From assembly GCA_046318675.1 (NCBI GenBank), contig JBKCUA010000033.1, forward strand, positions 66,998-130,997: DNA of 64,000 bases, given 5' to 3'. The stretch is from JBKCUA01 sp046318675. Lineage in GTDB: Bacteria > Pseudomonadota > Alphaproteobacteria > JAJTHO01. The notes under the pieces were generated by a model. It was given only the letters and a program-made list of their open reading frames with translations, did not search any database and was not told the origin of the DNA. The position numbers and the translations under genes were made by a program. Every line of letters starts with the position of its first letter. Position 1 is the stretch's first letter. Shown here one piece after another: positions 1 through 8,265 of the stretch.

Positions 1-1
1 A

Positions 2-1054
2 AAAAATCTTGCCGAGGCAGCGTACCTGTCTTCTCTATCTGACGATACACCAGAAGGGAAGTCGATTATTGTTTTAGCAAAACAAAAATTTGGTTTTGAA
101 GACGCTGCTCCTAATGCTGTGTTTCAAGAATTTTCTGCTCGTACCCGTATGAGCGGCGTGGATGTTGGTGAGCGTTCTATTCGTAAGGGGGCTGCGGACA
201 CTATGTTGCGCTGGGCTGATAAGGCTTTTGCAGGCAGTATTCAAAAAGAACTTCAAAATATTATTGATAGTATCGCTGGCAATGGTGGAACCCCTTTGGT
301 AGTGGGGGAAAATGGTCGCATAATGGGTGTTATTCATTTGAAAGATATTGTTAAGGCTGGATTAAAGCAACGCTTTGCCGAGCTTCGAGCCATGGGTATT
401 CGTACCGTCATGATTACGGGGGATAATCCGTTGACTGCTGCTGCGATAGCGGCCGAAGCAGGTGTGGATGATTTCCTTGCCGAGGCCACCCCTGAACGTA
501 AATTAGATTTTATCCGGAAAGAACAAGAAGGTGGCAGGCTGATTGCCATGTGTGGCGATGGGTCCAATGATGCTCCAGCTTTGGCTCAGGCGGATGTCGG
601 TATTGCAATGAATACGGGCACTCAAGCCGCGCGGGAAGCAAGCAATATGATCGATCTTGACTCCAACCCAACCAAACTCATTGAGGTTGTTATGGTTGGA
701 AAACAATTACTTATGAGCCGAGGGGCTCTTACTACTTTTTCCATTGCTAATGATGTTGCAAAATATTTTGCTGTTATTCCAGCGTTATTTATCTCGACTT
801 ATCCACAGTTGTCCGCACTTAATATTATGGGGCTTGGTTCGGCACAAAGTGCTATTTTATCGGCTGTTATTTTTAATGCTCTTATTGTGCTTGCCTTGGT
901 GCCCTTGGCATTAAAAGGTGTTCCGTATCGCCCGGCCAGTGCTCGGCGGCTATTAATGCGTAATTTGCTTCTTTATGGCTGTGGTGGGTTTATTGTACCT
1001 TTTATTGGGATAAAAATGCTTGATGTTATCGTGAACTTTATCGGTTTAGTGTAA
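2..1054 (+). CDS. kdpB: KdpB, potassium-transporting P-type ATPase catalytic subunit (5' end outside window)
   Basis: Catalytic subunit of the inner-membrane KdpFABC pump, which takes up potassium at high affinity at the cost of ATP. The frame is open from base 2, so the gene enters from the left edge; 350 residues of a usual roughly 680 are present and the phosphorylated DKTGT motif lies outside. Visible are DTPEG and MSGVD of the nucleotide-binding domain, GDNPLTA, the P-type ATPase hinge motif GDGSNDAPALA, the KdpB signatures NTGTQAAREA and DSNPTKL, and hydrophobic membrane segments filling the last 120 residues. kdpC follows after 11 bp, so the two are one operon. Identification is secure. 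Confidence 0.97.
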   Translation, partial: KNLAEAAYLSSLSDDTPEGKSIIVLAKQKFGFEDAAPNAVFQEFSARTRMSGVDVGERSIRKGAADTMLRWADKAFAGSIQKELQNIIDSIAGNGGTPLVVGENGRIMGVIHLKDIVKAGLKQRFAELRAMGIRTVMITGDNPLTAAAIAAEAGVDDFLAEATPERKLDFIRKEQEGGRLIAMCGDGSNDAPALAQADVGIAMNTGTQAAREASNMIDLDSNPTKLIEVVMVGKQLLMSRGALTTFSIANDVAKYFAVIPALFISTYPQLSALNIMGLGSAQSAILSAVIFNALIVLALVPLALKGVPYRPASARRLLMRNLLLYGCGGFIVPFIGIKMLDVIVNFIGLV

Positions 1055-1065
1055 AGGTAGTTGTC

Positions 1066-1626
1066 ATGAAAAATGTGCAATTAAGACCACTATTATTTGT
1101 TTTTATGGCTCTTTTGTTAATTACTGGTTTTGTATATCCATTGGTTGTAACCAAAATTGGCCAAGCGTTTTTTCCAGTACAAGCCAATGGAAGTTTGATT
1201 ATTGACTCCGATGGTGCCGTACGAGGGTCGTCTTTGATTGCTCAGAAATTCATTGGTCTGCAATATTTTCAGTCCCGCCCTTCTGCGACGGATTTTGATG
1301 TCATTGCCAGTGGTGCAAGTAACCTTAGTCCGGCAAGTAGGGCGTTTGCTGATGCTAGACAGGCGCGTGAGCAGCTTTGGATTGAACGTGGTGGCACAGT
1401 GCCCGTGCCGGAAGCTCTTTTGACTGCTTCTGCCAGCGGTCTTGATCCGCATCTTTCCCCTGAGGCTGCTTATTATCAAGCACCTATTGTTTCCAAAGCC
1501 CGTAACATAGATGTGGAAAAATTAAATGTTCTTATTGCAAGGCATACGGAAAAATCTATTTTGGGTTTTATTGGGAAGCCACGGGTGAACATTTTGGCTT
1601 TAAATATGGATTTGGATAAGCTTTAG
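1066..1626 (+). CDS. kdpC: KdpC, potassium-transporting ATPase C chain
   Basis: Small subunit of the KdpFABC potassium pump; one N-terminal membrane helix (residues 8-29) anchors a periplasmic domain. Family features seen are the segment GSSLIAQ, the motif YFQSRPSA, and SGLDPHLSPEAA followed by QAPIVSKARN. The length of 186 residues is usual. The ATG has an AAAGG ribosome-binding site. The sensor-regulator pair kdpD-kdpE, often encoded next, is not here: the following gene is sspB, so Kdp regulation must be encoded elsewhere or differ. Confidence 0.96.
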   Translation: MKNVQLRPLLFVFMALLLITGFVYPLVVTKIGQAFFPVQANGSLIIDSDGAVRGSSLIAQKFIGLQYFQSRPSATDFDVIASGASNLSPASRAFADARQAREQLWIERGGTVPVPEALLTASASGLDPHLSPEAAYYQAPIVSKARNIDVEKLNVLIARHTEKSILGFIGKPRVNILALNMDLDKL

Positions 1627-1708
1627 TTGTCTATCGGAATTAAAAAGGGCTTTTTTGTTGCAGCCGCCGTGCTACCCTTTATTAAGAATGCAGGGGTAGA
1701 TTATCATT

Positions 1709-2239
1709 ATGAGCGATTCTGTGTTGCATTACGACAAACTGGTTGAGGCCGCACTCAAGGGCGTTGTGCGAAACGCTCTTGATATCGTACAAAAAAATGG
1801 TCTTCCAGGGGCGCACCATTTTTATATTACTTTTCGTACTGAGCATCCTGATGTCGTGATTCCCGATTATTTGCGGGAACAATACCCTGATGAAATGACT
1901 ATCGTGCTTCAGTATCAGTTTGAAGATTTATCTGTTCGGGAAGAATTTTTTTCAGTATCATTGAGTTTTAACAATACGTTAGAGCATCTTACTGTTCCTT
2001 TCGCTGCCGTCACAGGGTTTGCTGATCCTTCTGTAAAGTTTGGCTTACAGTTTCATGTTGATGAAGGTGATGATGATGTCGCCGAACACCCGGCGAGTAC
2101 TAATCGCCGCCAAAGTGTTCAAAAAACCGAGGTTTTGGAGCAAGATAAGCCGACCGAAGTAGACGAAAATAATGTTGTTTCTTTGGATCAGTTTCGAAAA
2201 AAAGGCAGTGCGCCAAAACCTTCGAAGCCAACGGCATAA
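1709..2239 (+). CDS. sspB: SspB-family ClpXP adaptor, alphaproteobacterial type
   Basis: Resembles the alphaproteobacterial SspB family (DUF1321), cytoplasmic adaptors that hand ssrA-tagged proteins to the ClpXP protease. Seen: N-terminal YDKLVEAALKGVV, GAHHFYITF, the segment IPDYLREQYPDEMTIVLQ, and the core LSFNNTLEHLTVPFAAVTGFADPSVKFGLQF, given here only as its extent (about residues 87-117). The C-terminus from about residue 120 is acidic then basic and of low complexity, as expected for the flexible tail carrying a ClpX-docking peptide; VVSLDQFRKK near the end is the likely docking module. The gene stands alone, 83 bp after kdpC. The link to CtrA turnover is general: in Caulobacter CtrA proteolysis uses other adaptors. 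Confidence 0.88.
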   Translation: MSDSVLHYDKLVEAALKGVVRNALDIVQKNGLPGAHHFYITFRTEHPDVVIPDYLREQYPDEMTIVLQYQFEDLSVREEFFSVSLSFNNTLEHLTVPFAAVTGFADPSVKFGLQFHVDEGDDDVAEHPASTNRRQSVQKTEVLEQDKPTEVDENNVVSLDQFRKKGSAPKPSKPTA

Positions 2240-2297
2240 CGATTTATTTTTAAAAACATATAGTATTTAGGCGCATCCTAGATTAGGTGGCCAGCTC

Positions 2298-3308
2298 TTA
2301 TTGGGAGTAAAGAGCAATATACCATTGTACTGTCTCGCGCAGGGCATCCCGGAATGGTCGGGCGGGTTTCCAGCCTAATCTATTCCGGATTTTTCTGGAA
2401 TCAATCGCATACCGGCGATCGTGGCCTAAACGATCCGCTACATAGGTAATGTGTTCGGCGTACGAACGCCCATCCTTGCGGGGGTGAAGTTCATCAAGTA
2501 ATTCGCACAGTAACGTGGCTATAGTATTATTGTCTTGCTCATTATTACTGCCGATACAGTAAGTTTCTCCCGATTCGCCGTGATCAAGAACTGCGAGAAT
2601 TGCTCGGCAGTGGTCTCGCACGCATAGCCAATCCCGAATATTTTTACCGTCTCCATAAATGGGAATAGATTCACTTTTTAGGGCGCGACGGATCACGGTG
2701 GGTATAAGCTTTTCATCATGTTGGCGTGGACCAAAATTGTTGGAACAGTTGGTTACTGTTGTGTCCATGCCGTAGGTATGATGCCAGGCTCGTACCAGCA
2801 TATCGCTTCCCGCTTTTGTGGCAGAATACGGGCTGTTAGGGGCATAGGCTGTTTTTTCGCTGAAAAACCCCTTTTCACCTAATGAGCCATATACCTCATC
2901 GGTACTGACGTGATGAAAGCGACGTGGTTGAGCCTTATCCAAGGTTTCCCAGTACCGTCGTGCTGCCTCCAGTAATACATAAGTACCTAATACATTACTA
3001 CGCACAAATACTTCCGAGCCAATAATCGAACGATCAACATGGCTTTCTGCGGCAAAATGTACAACGCAATCAATTCTATGATGAAAAAAAATCTGCCCCA
3101 TCATGGCGGCGTTAGTGATATTCCCTTGGACAAAAGTATGCCGGCCGGTAGTCTCCGCTTGGGCAAGGAAGGCTTTATTGGCGGCGTAAGTCAAGAGATC
3201 CACGCTGATAACCCGGGCATCTGGTTGATACGCGAGAAGATGATCGACAAAATGACTGCCAATAAAACCAGCAGCACCAGTTACTAAATAATTTTTGAAA
3301 GCAGGCAT
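2298..3308 (-). CDS. rfbB: dTDP-glucose 4,6-dehydratase
   Basis: Second step of dTDP-L-rhamnose synthesis: NAD-dependent conversion of dTDP-glucose to dTDP-4-keto-6-deoxyglucose in the cytoplasm. An extended short-chain dehydrogenase of 336 residues: Rossmann motif GAAGFIGSH at residues 11-19, the catalytic STDEVYG, and the YSATKAGSD tyrosine-lysine pair. The longer open frame would start 96 bp upstream inside ispA; the ATG at 3308 (MPAFKNYLVTGA) was chosen because the Rossmann fold begins right after it. It follows ispA by 4 bp, so xseB-ispA-rfbB read as one operon. The other rhamnose genes (rfbA, rfbD, rfbC) lie 32-39 kb away. Confidence 0.95.
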   Translation of the reverse strand: MPAFKNYLVTGAAGFIGSHFVDHLLAYQPDARVISVDLLTYAANKAFLAQAETTGRHTFVQGNITNAAMMGQIFFHHRIDCVVHFAAESHVDRSIIGSEVFVRSNVLGTYVLLEAARRYWETLDKAQPRRFHHVSTDEVYGSLGEKGFFSEKTAYAPNSPYSATKAGSDMLVRAWHHTYGMDTTVTNCSNNFGPRQHDEKLIPTVIRRALKSESIPIYGDGKNIRDWLCVRDHCRAILAVLDHGESGETYCIGSNNEQDNNTIATLLCELLDELHPRKDGRSYAEHITYVADRLGHDRRYAIDSRKIRNRLGWKPARPFRDALRETVQWYIALYSQ

Positions 3309-3312
3309 AAGA

Positions 3313-4179
3313 TCAACTCGTTCGATGCAGGGCAAAATCGGCGGCACCCTGCAACAATGGCGCGGGGCGGTCAAGCCCCGATAATAGGTGCAGTGCCTCA
3401 GCATATACCCGACGCGCCTGTGCTTGCGCTTCGGTAATCCCCCAAAGACGTATCAAGGTAGCTTTACCAGAATCTTGCCCTGTAGGTTTACCAAGCTGTT
3501 CTATGTTGCCTGTATAATCAAGAATATCATCAGTAATTTGAAACAGCCATCCCAACGCTAATCCAAAACGGTACAAGACATCTATCATGTTCGTTGTTGC
3601 TCCGGCCACAATCCCGCCTCCTGCTACTGATGCTGCAATCAAGGCTCCGGTTTTTTTAGCTTCAAGCAATTGAATAGTATGAGCTGTGGACGCTTGTCCA
3701 ATAATGTCTTCCATTTGCCCTAGTACCATGCCGGTGCTCCCTGCTGCGTTGGCTAGTAAGATTATCAATCGGCAACGCACATCACTATCGGGATGCGTTA
3801 TGGTATTAGCGAGCACTCCAAAAGCATCGGTGAGCAGCGCGTCCCCAGCCAGAATTGCTGTGGCCTCATCAAAGGCGCAGTGAAGGCTAGGCCTGCCTCG
3901 GCGTAGTGGGCTATTATCCATTGCTGGTAAATCATCGTGAATGAGGGAGTAGGCATGGATCATCTCGATAGCCGCACCAACGCGCAAGAGTTGTTCAATA
4001 TTGCCCTCGAATATTCCGCCGCTGGCGCATACCAGAGTTGGGCGGAAAGCCTTGCCGCCGTTTAGGGTTGCGTACCTCATTGCTTCGGCTAGGCGTCCTT
4101 CTTTAGGTAGGATACTATCCAAAACAGGGCGCAGATCAGTGCCGATCTGCGATGCAAAAGTTGCAAAATTTTTAATCAT
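3313..4179 (-). CDS. ispA: Farnesyl diphosphate synthase, short-chain polyprenyl synthase
   Basis: Condenses IPP with DMAPP and GPP to farnesyl diphosphate, the precursor of undecaprenyl carriers, quinones and hopanoids. Seen: the substrate-binding GGKAFRP, the first aspartate-rich motif DDLPAMD followed by LRRGRPSLH, a GDALL segment, and the second motif DDILD in FQITDDILDYTG, with GKPTGQDSGKATL after it. Length 288 residues. The ATG at 4179 (MIKNFATFAS) overlaps the xseB stop by 8 bp and is preferred to an upstream start inside xseB. In many proteobacteria dxs follows ispA; here rfbB takes that place. Confidence 0.95.
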   Translation of the reverse strand: MIKNFATFASQIGTDLRPVLDSILPKEGRLAEAMRYATLNGGKAFRPTLVCASGGIFEGNIEQLLRVGAAIEMIHAYSLIHDDLPAMDNSPLRRGRPSLHCAFDEATAILAGDALLTDAFGVLANTITHPDSDVRCRLIILLANAAGSTGMVLGQMEDIIGQASTAHTIQLLEAKKTGALIAASVAGGGIVAGATTNMIDVLYRFGLALGWLFQITDDILDYTGNIEQLGKPTGQDSGKATLIRLWGITEAQAQARRVYAEALHLLSGLDRPAPLLQGAADFALHRTS

Positions 4180-4399
4180 GCGGAAAAGGAACAGTGCCGC
4201 CTGTGCCTGTGATTTTTTCAATACGCAAGCGGGCATCTTCTAAACGGGTGCGGCAATGGGCTTCTAATGCTGCGCCGCGCTCAAACTGGGTAATGGCATC
4301 CTCTAAAGGGATATTGCCCGATTCCAAGCTGCGGACAATGGTTTCAAGCTCTGCCAAGGAGGCCTCAAATGACAATTTGACGATGGGAACGGGTTTCAT
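4172..4399 (-). CDS. xseB: Exodeoxyribonuclease VII small subunit
   Basis: Small subunit of the exonuclease that degrades single-stranded DNA into acid-soluble oligonucleotides together with XseA. The 75-residue helical-hairpin protein shows the family pattern FEASLAELETIVRSLESGNIPLEDAITQFERG, cited here by its extent (about residues 8-39), then a second helix with LEDARLRIEKI. The ATG at 4399 is taken; a GTG six bases upstream is possible. It overlaps ispA by 8 bp, the usual translational coupling of these two genes. xseA is not in the window. Confidence 0.95.
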   Translation of the reverse strand: MKPVPIVKLSFEASLAELETIVRSLESGNIPLEDAITQFERGAALEAHCRTRLEDARLRIEKITGTGGTVPFPHD

Positions 4400-4472
4400 G
4401 GACACAAATTCTGTTGCACTTTAGTGTAAAGGCTTTAGCACGGTGACACGCTTAGGAAAAGGATATGTTTGA

Positions 4473-5330
4473 ATGACCGCTACTACCCCCGCTTGGTACC
4501 ATGAGACCCTCTACCCCGAACTAGGGCAGCGCTTTCGTATTGATAAAGTAATATTTGAGGAAAAAAGCGAGTTTCAGCACGTAGTAATTTTTGAAAATGC
4601 TATACTAGGCAGGGTACTTGCCCTTGATGGTGTTATTCAAGTCACCCAGAGCGATGAGTTTGTTTATCATGAGATGATGACCCATGTTCCTCTTGTCAGC
4701 CATCAAAACCCACAAGATGTTCTCATCATCGGTGGTGGCGACGGCGGTATTTTGCGTGAGGTTTTGCGCCATCCTGTGCGTCGGGCGGTGATGGTGGAGA
4801 TTGACCCTACCGTGGTCGATATGTGCGCGAAGTATATGCCCAGCATTAGTGCTGGGGCATTCGACAACAAAAAAAGTGAGGTTGTGTTTGCCGATGGGTG
4901 TCGGTACGTTAAAGAAACAAAAGATAAGTTTGATGTGATCATTGTTGATTCCACTGATCCCCAAGGTCCCGGGGAAGTATTGTTTACGGAGGAATTTTAC
5001 CGCGACTGCGCCGCTGCCTTGAACCCGGGCGGTATTATGGTTACCCAAAACGGCGTGCCGTTTTTTCAGGCCGATGAGCTGAAAAGTTCTGTTACCAAGT
5101 TCCGTAAATTGTTTCAGCGTGGCGGTTGTTATGTAGCTACTATTCCCACGTATTACGGTGGCTTCATGGCGATGGGGTGGGCGGCCAAAGATGGTAACAT
5201 TGGCACTGTAACTCCTGCTCGGCGCGCTGCTTGGCAGGCGTTAGGATTGACTACTAAGTACTATAATCTCGATATTCATCAGGCGGCCTTTGCTCTGCCA
5301 GAGTTTATTCGGGGAATCGTGGGCGAGTAA
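4473..5330 (+). CDS. speE: Spermidine synthase (polyamine aminopropyltransferase)
   Basis: Transfers an aminopropyl group from decarboxylated S-adenosylmethionine to putrescine, giving spermidine and 5'-methylthioadenosine. The 285-residue protein has the N-terminal beta domain with FQHVVIFEN and LDGVIQVTQSDEFVYHEMM, the nucleotide-binding GGGDGGILREV, the acidic VEIDPTVVD, and the catalytic aspartate segment DSTDPQGPGE. An AAAAGGA ribosome-binding site lies 9 bases before the ATG. No speD or ornithine decarboxylase is nearby. The methylthioadenosine by-product connects it to mtnB/mtnD at 44 kb. Confidence 0.96.
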   Translation: MTATTPAWYHETLYPELGQRFRIDKVIFEEKSEFQHVVIFENAILGRVLALDGVIQVTQSDEFVYHEMMTHVPLVSHQNPQDVLIIGGGDGGILREVLRHPVRRAVMVEIDPTVVDMCAKYMPSISAGAFDNKKSEVVFADGCRYVKETKDKFDVIIVDSTDPQGPGEVLFTEEFYRDCAAALNPGGIMVTQNGVPFFQADELKSSVTKFRKLFQRGGCYVATIPTYYGGFMAMGWAAKDGNIGTVTPARRAAWQALGLTTKYYNLDIHQAAFALPEFIRGIVGE

Positions 5331-5335
5331 AAAGT

Positions 5336-5365
5336 TTGTCCCTTTTGAGGGGGGCAATTTTTTTT
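5336..5365 (+). terminator. Intrinsic terminator after speE
   Basis: A seven-pair stem (TTGTCCC with GGGGCAA, one G-U pair) around an eight-base loop is followed directly by eight T residues. It begins six bases after the speE stop and separates speE from odhB. Confidence 0.75.
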
Positions 5366-5425
5366 GTAGCATTGCCCGTTCAGTGTAGTAAAATCGATTA
5401 CTCTTGAGAATATATAGGTGATTGA

Positions 5426-6598
5426 ATGTCTTCCATTGCTATTAAAGTTCCCGCCTTAGGTGAATCCGTTACCGAGGCAACCATTGCCCGCTGGCTGAAA
5501 AAGCCGGGCGAGGCGGTTAAGGTTGATGAGCCAGTGGTGGAATTGGAAACCGACAAGGTGACTCAGGAAGTCTACGCCCCGGCCAGTGGTGTGCTGGGCG
5601 CCGATTTAATTGCCCAGGGCAAGGCTGTGCCTATTGGCGCGATTATTGGCTCTATTACCGAAGGTGCTGCCCCGGCGGCGACTAATATTTCTGCCCCTGT
5701 GGCGGTTGTTGCTACGCCTGTGGTTTCGTCTCCTGTTTTGATGCCTGCGGCACAGAAATTAGCCGCGGAAAAAGGTCTTTCCCCCTCCAATCTGACGGGC
5801 ACCGGAAAAGATGGCCGTATCTTGAAGGAAGATGTGCTGAACGTCGCCGCGCTTCCTCCTGTTGTTGCAACGCCTTCTTATACTAGCATAAACAACGCCC
5901 CGCGAGAAGAACGGGTGAAGATGTCCCGTCTGCGCCAGCGTATTGCTGAACGGCTAAAAGAAGCTCAAAACACTGCCGCCATGCTCACGACCTTTAATGA
6001 GATTGACATGGGCGCGGTGATGGAGCTGCGTAGCCGCTACAAAGACGAATTTGAAAAACGCCATAATGTTAAGCTTGGCTTCATGGGCTTTTTTGTCAAA
6101 GCCGTGGTGCAGGCACTGCAAGAGATTCCGGCGGTCAACGCCGAGATCGCCAGGGATGAGATTATCTACAAGAACTACTACGATATTGGCGTGGCTGTCG
6201 GCACCGACGCCGGGTTAGTGGTGCCCGTTCTGCGCGGGGCGGATGGGTTATCCCTTGCCGGGGTGGAAAAAGGCATCGGCGATCTCGCCGTCAAAGCCCG
6301 GAGCAGTAAGCTGGCCATTGCCGATCTCCAGGGCGGCACGTTCACCATCACCAACGGCGGGGTGTACGGCTCCCTCATGTCCACCCCCATCATCAACCCG
6401 CCGCAATCGGGCATTTTGGGTCTGCACAAAATCCAAGACCGTCCGGTGGTTATTAAAGGTCAGGTGGTGGCGCGCCCGATGATGTATGTTGCCTTATCTT
6501 ATGATCACCGCATCATTGACGGTAAAGAAGCTGTCACGTTCCTCGTACGGGTTAAGGAAGCGATGGAGGATCCGGGGCGGTTGTTGTTGGGGGTCTAA
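5426..6598 (+). CDS. odhB: Dihydrolipoyllysine succinyltransferase, E2 of 2-oxoglutarate dehydrogenase
   Basis: Core subunit of the 2-oxoglutarate dehydrogenase complex of the TCA cycle; passes succinyl from lipoate to CoA. Residues 1-77 form one lipoyl domain with the lipoylated lysine in ETDKVTQEV; an Ala/Pro/Val linker follows, then a peripheral subunit-binding domain (about 103-140, AAEKGLSPSNLTGTGKDGRI) and the catalytic acyltransferase domain from about 160, with the active-site YDHRIIDGKEAV near the end. Length (390) and a single lipoyl domain fit SucB/OdhB better than the pyruvate enzyme. It is alone: neither odhA (sucA) nor lpd is adjacent, which is unusual. Confidence 0.92.
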   Translation: MSSIAIKVPALGESVTEATIARWLKKPGEAVKVDEPVVELETDKVTQEVYAPASGVLGADLIAQGKAVPIGAIIGSITEGAAPAATNISAPVAVVATPVVSSPVLMPAAQKLAAEKGLSPSNLTGTGKDGRILKEDVLNVAALPPVVATPSYTSINNAPREERVKMSRLRQRIAERLKEAQNTAAMLTTFNEIDMGAVMELRSRYKDEFEKRHNVKLGFMGFFVKAVVQALQEIPAVNAEIARDEIIYKNYYDIGVAVGTDAGLVVPVLRGADGLSLAGVEKGIGDLAVKARSSKLAIADLQGGTFTITNGGVYGSLMSTPIINPPQSGILGLHKIQDRPVVIKGQVVARPMMYVALSYDHRIIDGKEAVTFLVRVKEAMEDPGRLLLGV

Positions 6599-6646
6599 GG
6601 TGTAAAGCAGTTGCAGGTCTCACAAAACGAGAATTGTTGTTACCCC

Positions 6647-8122
6647 CTAATACTTAAACTGAATCTCTATCCTCGTCGCATCCCGCCCGGCCGTCGCGGG
6701 GTTGTTGAGGGTTTCGGGCTGGCCACGGACACTGATAGCGGCGAGGGGGATGCCGCGATCCATGAGGGCGTTGGCGGTAGAGGTTGCGTGGTTACGGGCA
6801 ATCGCCTTTGTATCATCGGTTTTGCGGTGGTTGCCGTCCCGGGCATAAGGAGTGGCAAAGCCGGCGATTTGTACGATGCCGCCGTGCTGTCGATGCAATT
6901 CGGCGACTTGGTCGAGGACGCTGCGGTCTTCCATATTAAAGTTGCTGGAGGCACCTTCAAAGTACAGGGTAGCAATGTCCACAGTTTTGTGCGCTGTAGG
7001 CTCTTGGGTGGTGTTGGCTGATAGCGGCGCGGTACGTGGTGCTGGGGTAGGAGTTACTTGGCTATCAGCAGGCATAACCCTAGCAACGGTAGTGGTTGAG
7101 TGCTGTTCAGGTTCTACGCTGTCTTCGGCGGGGGGGAGGGCTGTGGCCAAGACAGCAGCCCTAGGGGTAGCGCGGCGAGCATCCGCTTGGGCAGTGGCCG
7201 CAACGTTGGCGCGGGAAGTTTTAGTAATAAGGGCTTTTTTTAATGACGTTGGCGGAGCGGGGTTGATGATGGGTTGTGCCGCTACAGGAGCAGGTGCTTG
7301 CAGCACGGGGCGTTCAGCGGTGGATTGCTGGCGACTGCTGCGCTCTAGATAATTGACAACATTTTCCATGCCGGTTTGCCCGGCAAGACGCATTGGTTCC
7401 GCGGCGACGGGCTGGGTTGCTTGGCGCAACGCGGTAACAGGGTCGAGACCGTTGACGGAAGTATTGCCAAGATACTGGTTTTGCTCATCGCTACGGCGGA
7501 TGTTGGCTGTGTCGGCTGGTAATGCGCCGCGCTGCGGAAAAGCCTGCTGAGGCTGTTGTATTTGTCTGCCTTGTAGCGGCTGTTGGGTATAGGTTTGCCC
7601 CTGATTCTGCCAAGCTTGTTGCTGAAATGGCTGAGAAGGCTGTTGTGGGGCGGCTTGCGAAAAACGGCGTCCCGCATTGTGGAAGCTCTCCATGAGTTGT
7701 TGCTGTTCCGGGGAAACAGTGCTGTCCGGTACACGTAGAGCAGCGGTAGCCGGGCTGATGGGTGGTTGTGTAATGGTGGGGGCAGGGGTAAGAAAAGTTT
7801 GTGGAATTTGAGTGGCGGTGTTCTCGCCAAATAAAGTACGTTGGCCACGACTGCGATCATACCAGCCAACGGTTTGCGCTTCCACGGCCATGGCGAGGGA
7901 TTGGAGATTATTATCGGGGCGTTGATGCTGGAGCGGATCGGCGACGGTCTGGATTCGGGCGATAGGTGCATCTTGAGGCAGTTGCGGTTGCGCCGCAGCA
8001 GTTGTTTTTTGATCGCCGCCAAACCAGGCTAATGTATTGCTTTTGCTGCTGGCGCAACCGCTTAAGGCCACGCATAGAGCCAGCAGAGCTTTTGTTTTAA
8101 GAGTGGTATCGTTCATTAGCAT
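6647..8122 (-). CDS. OmpA-family outer-membrane lipoprotein with long Gln/Pro-rich middle
   Basis: Probably an envelope protein that tethers the outer membrane to peptidoglycan. The N-terminus has a type II signal (LLALCVALSGC) with the lipidated cysteine about residue 23. Residues 100-370 are low-complexity, rich in Gln, Pro, Ala and Thr, with a QQPQ-rich stretch around residues 165-195. The last 110 residues form an OmpA/MotB-like domain: VDIATLYFEGASS, then QIAGFATPYARDG, ARNHATSTANALMDRGI and a final ATRIEIQFKY. No partner (Pal, TolB) is near. Translation may start at the ATG at 8122 or the one at 8116. Family assignment is reasonable; the exact role is unknown. Confidence 0.8.
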   Translation of the reverse strand: MLMNDTTLKTKALLALCVALSGCASSKSNTLAWFGGDQKTTAAAQPQLPQDAPIARIQTVADPLQHQRPDNNLQSLAMAVEAQTVGWYDRSRGQRTLFGENTATQIPQTFLTPAPTITQPPISPATAALRVPDSTVSPEQQQLMESFHNAGRRFSQAAPQQPSQPFQQQAWQNQGQTYTQQPLQGRQIQQPQQAFPQRGALPADTANIRRSDEQNQYLGNTSVNGLDPVTALRQATQPVAAEPMRLAGQTGMENVVNYLERSSRQQSTAERPVLQAPAPVAAQPIINPAPPTSLKKALITKTSRANVAATAQADARRATPRAAVLATALPPAEDSVEPEQHSTTTVARVMPADSQVTPTPAPRTAPLSANTTQEPTAHKTVDIATLYFEGASSNFNMEDRSVLDQVAELHRQHGGIVQIAGFATPYARDGNHRKTDDTKAIARNHATSTANALMDRGIPLAAISVRGQPETLNNPATAGRDATRIEIQFKY

Positions 8123-8265
8123 GGTTAATGGCGTACAATACTTTTTAAGGTTGTATTACGGATGATGAGACAGTACGAAGCTTAATAAATAATTAACGCT
8201 GCGCCGACTTTAAGATTTTTTTCATGCCCGTGCCTCATAACATCTAAATATAAAGGATATCCTTC

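Noticed and set aside
1640..1660. Terminator after kdpC (AAAAAG-GG-CTTTTTT)
   Set aside because: Loop of two bases and AT-only stem; not a convincing terminator.
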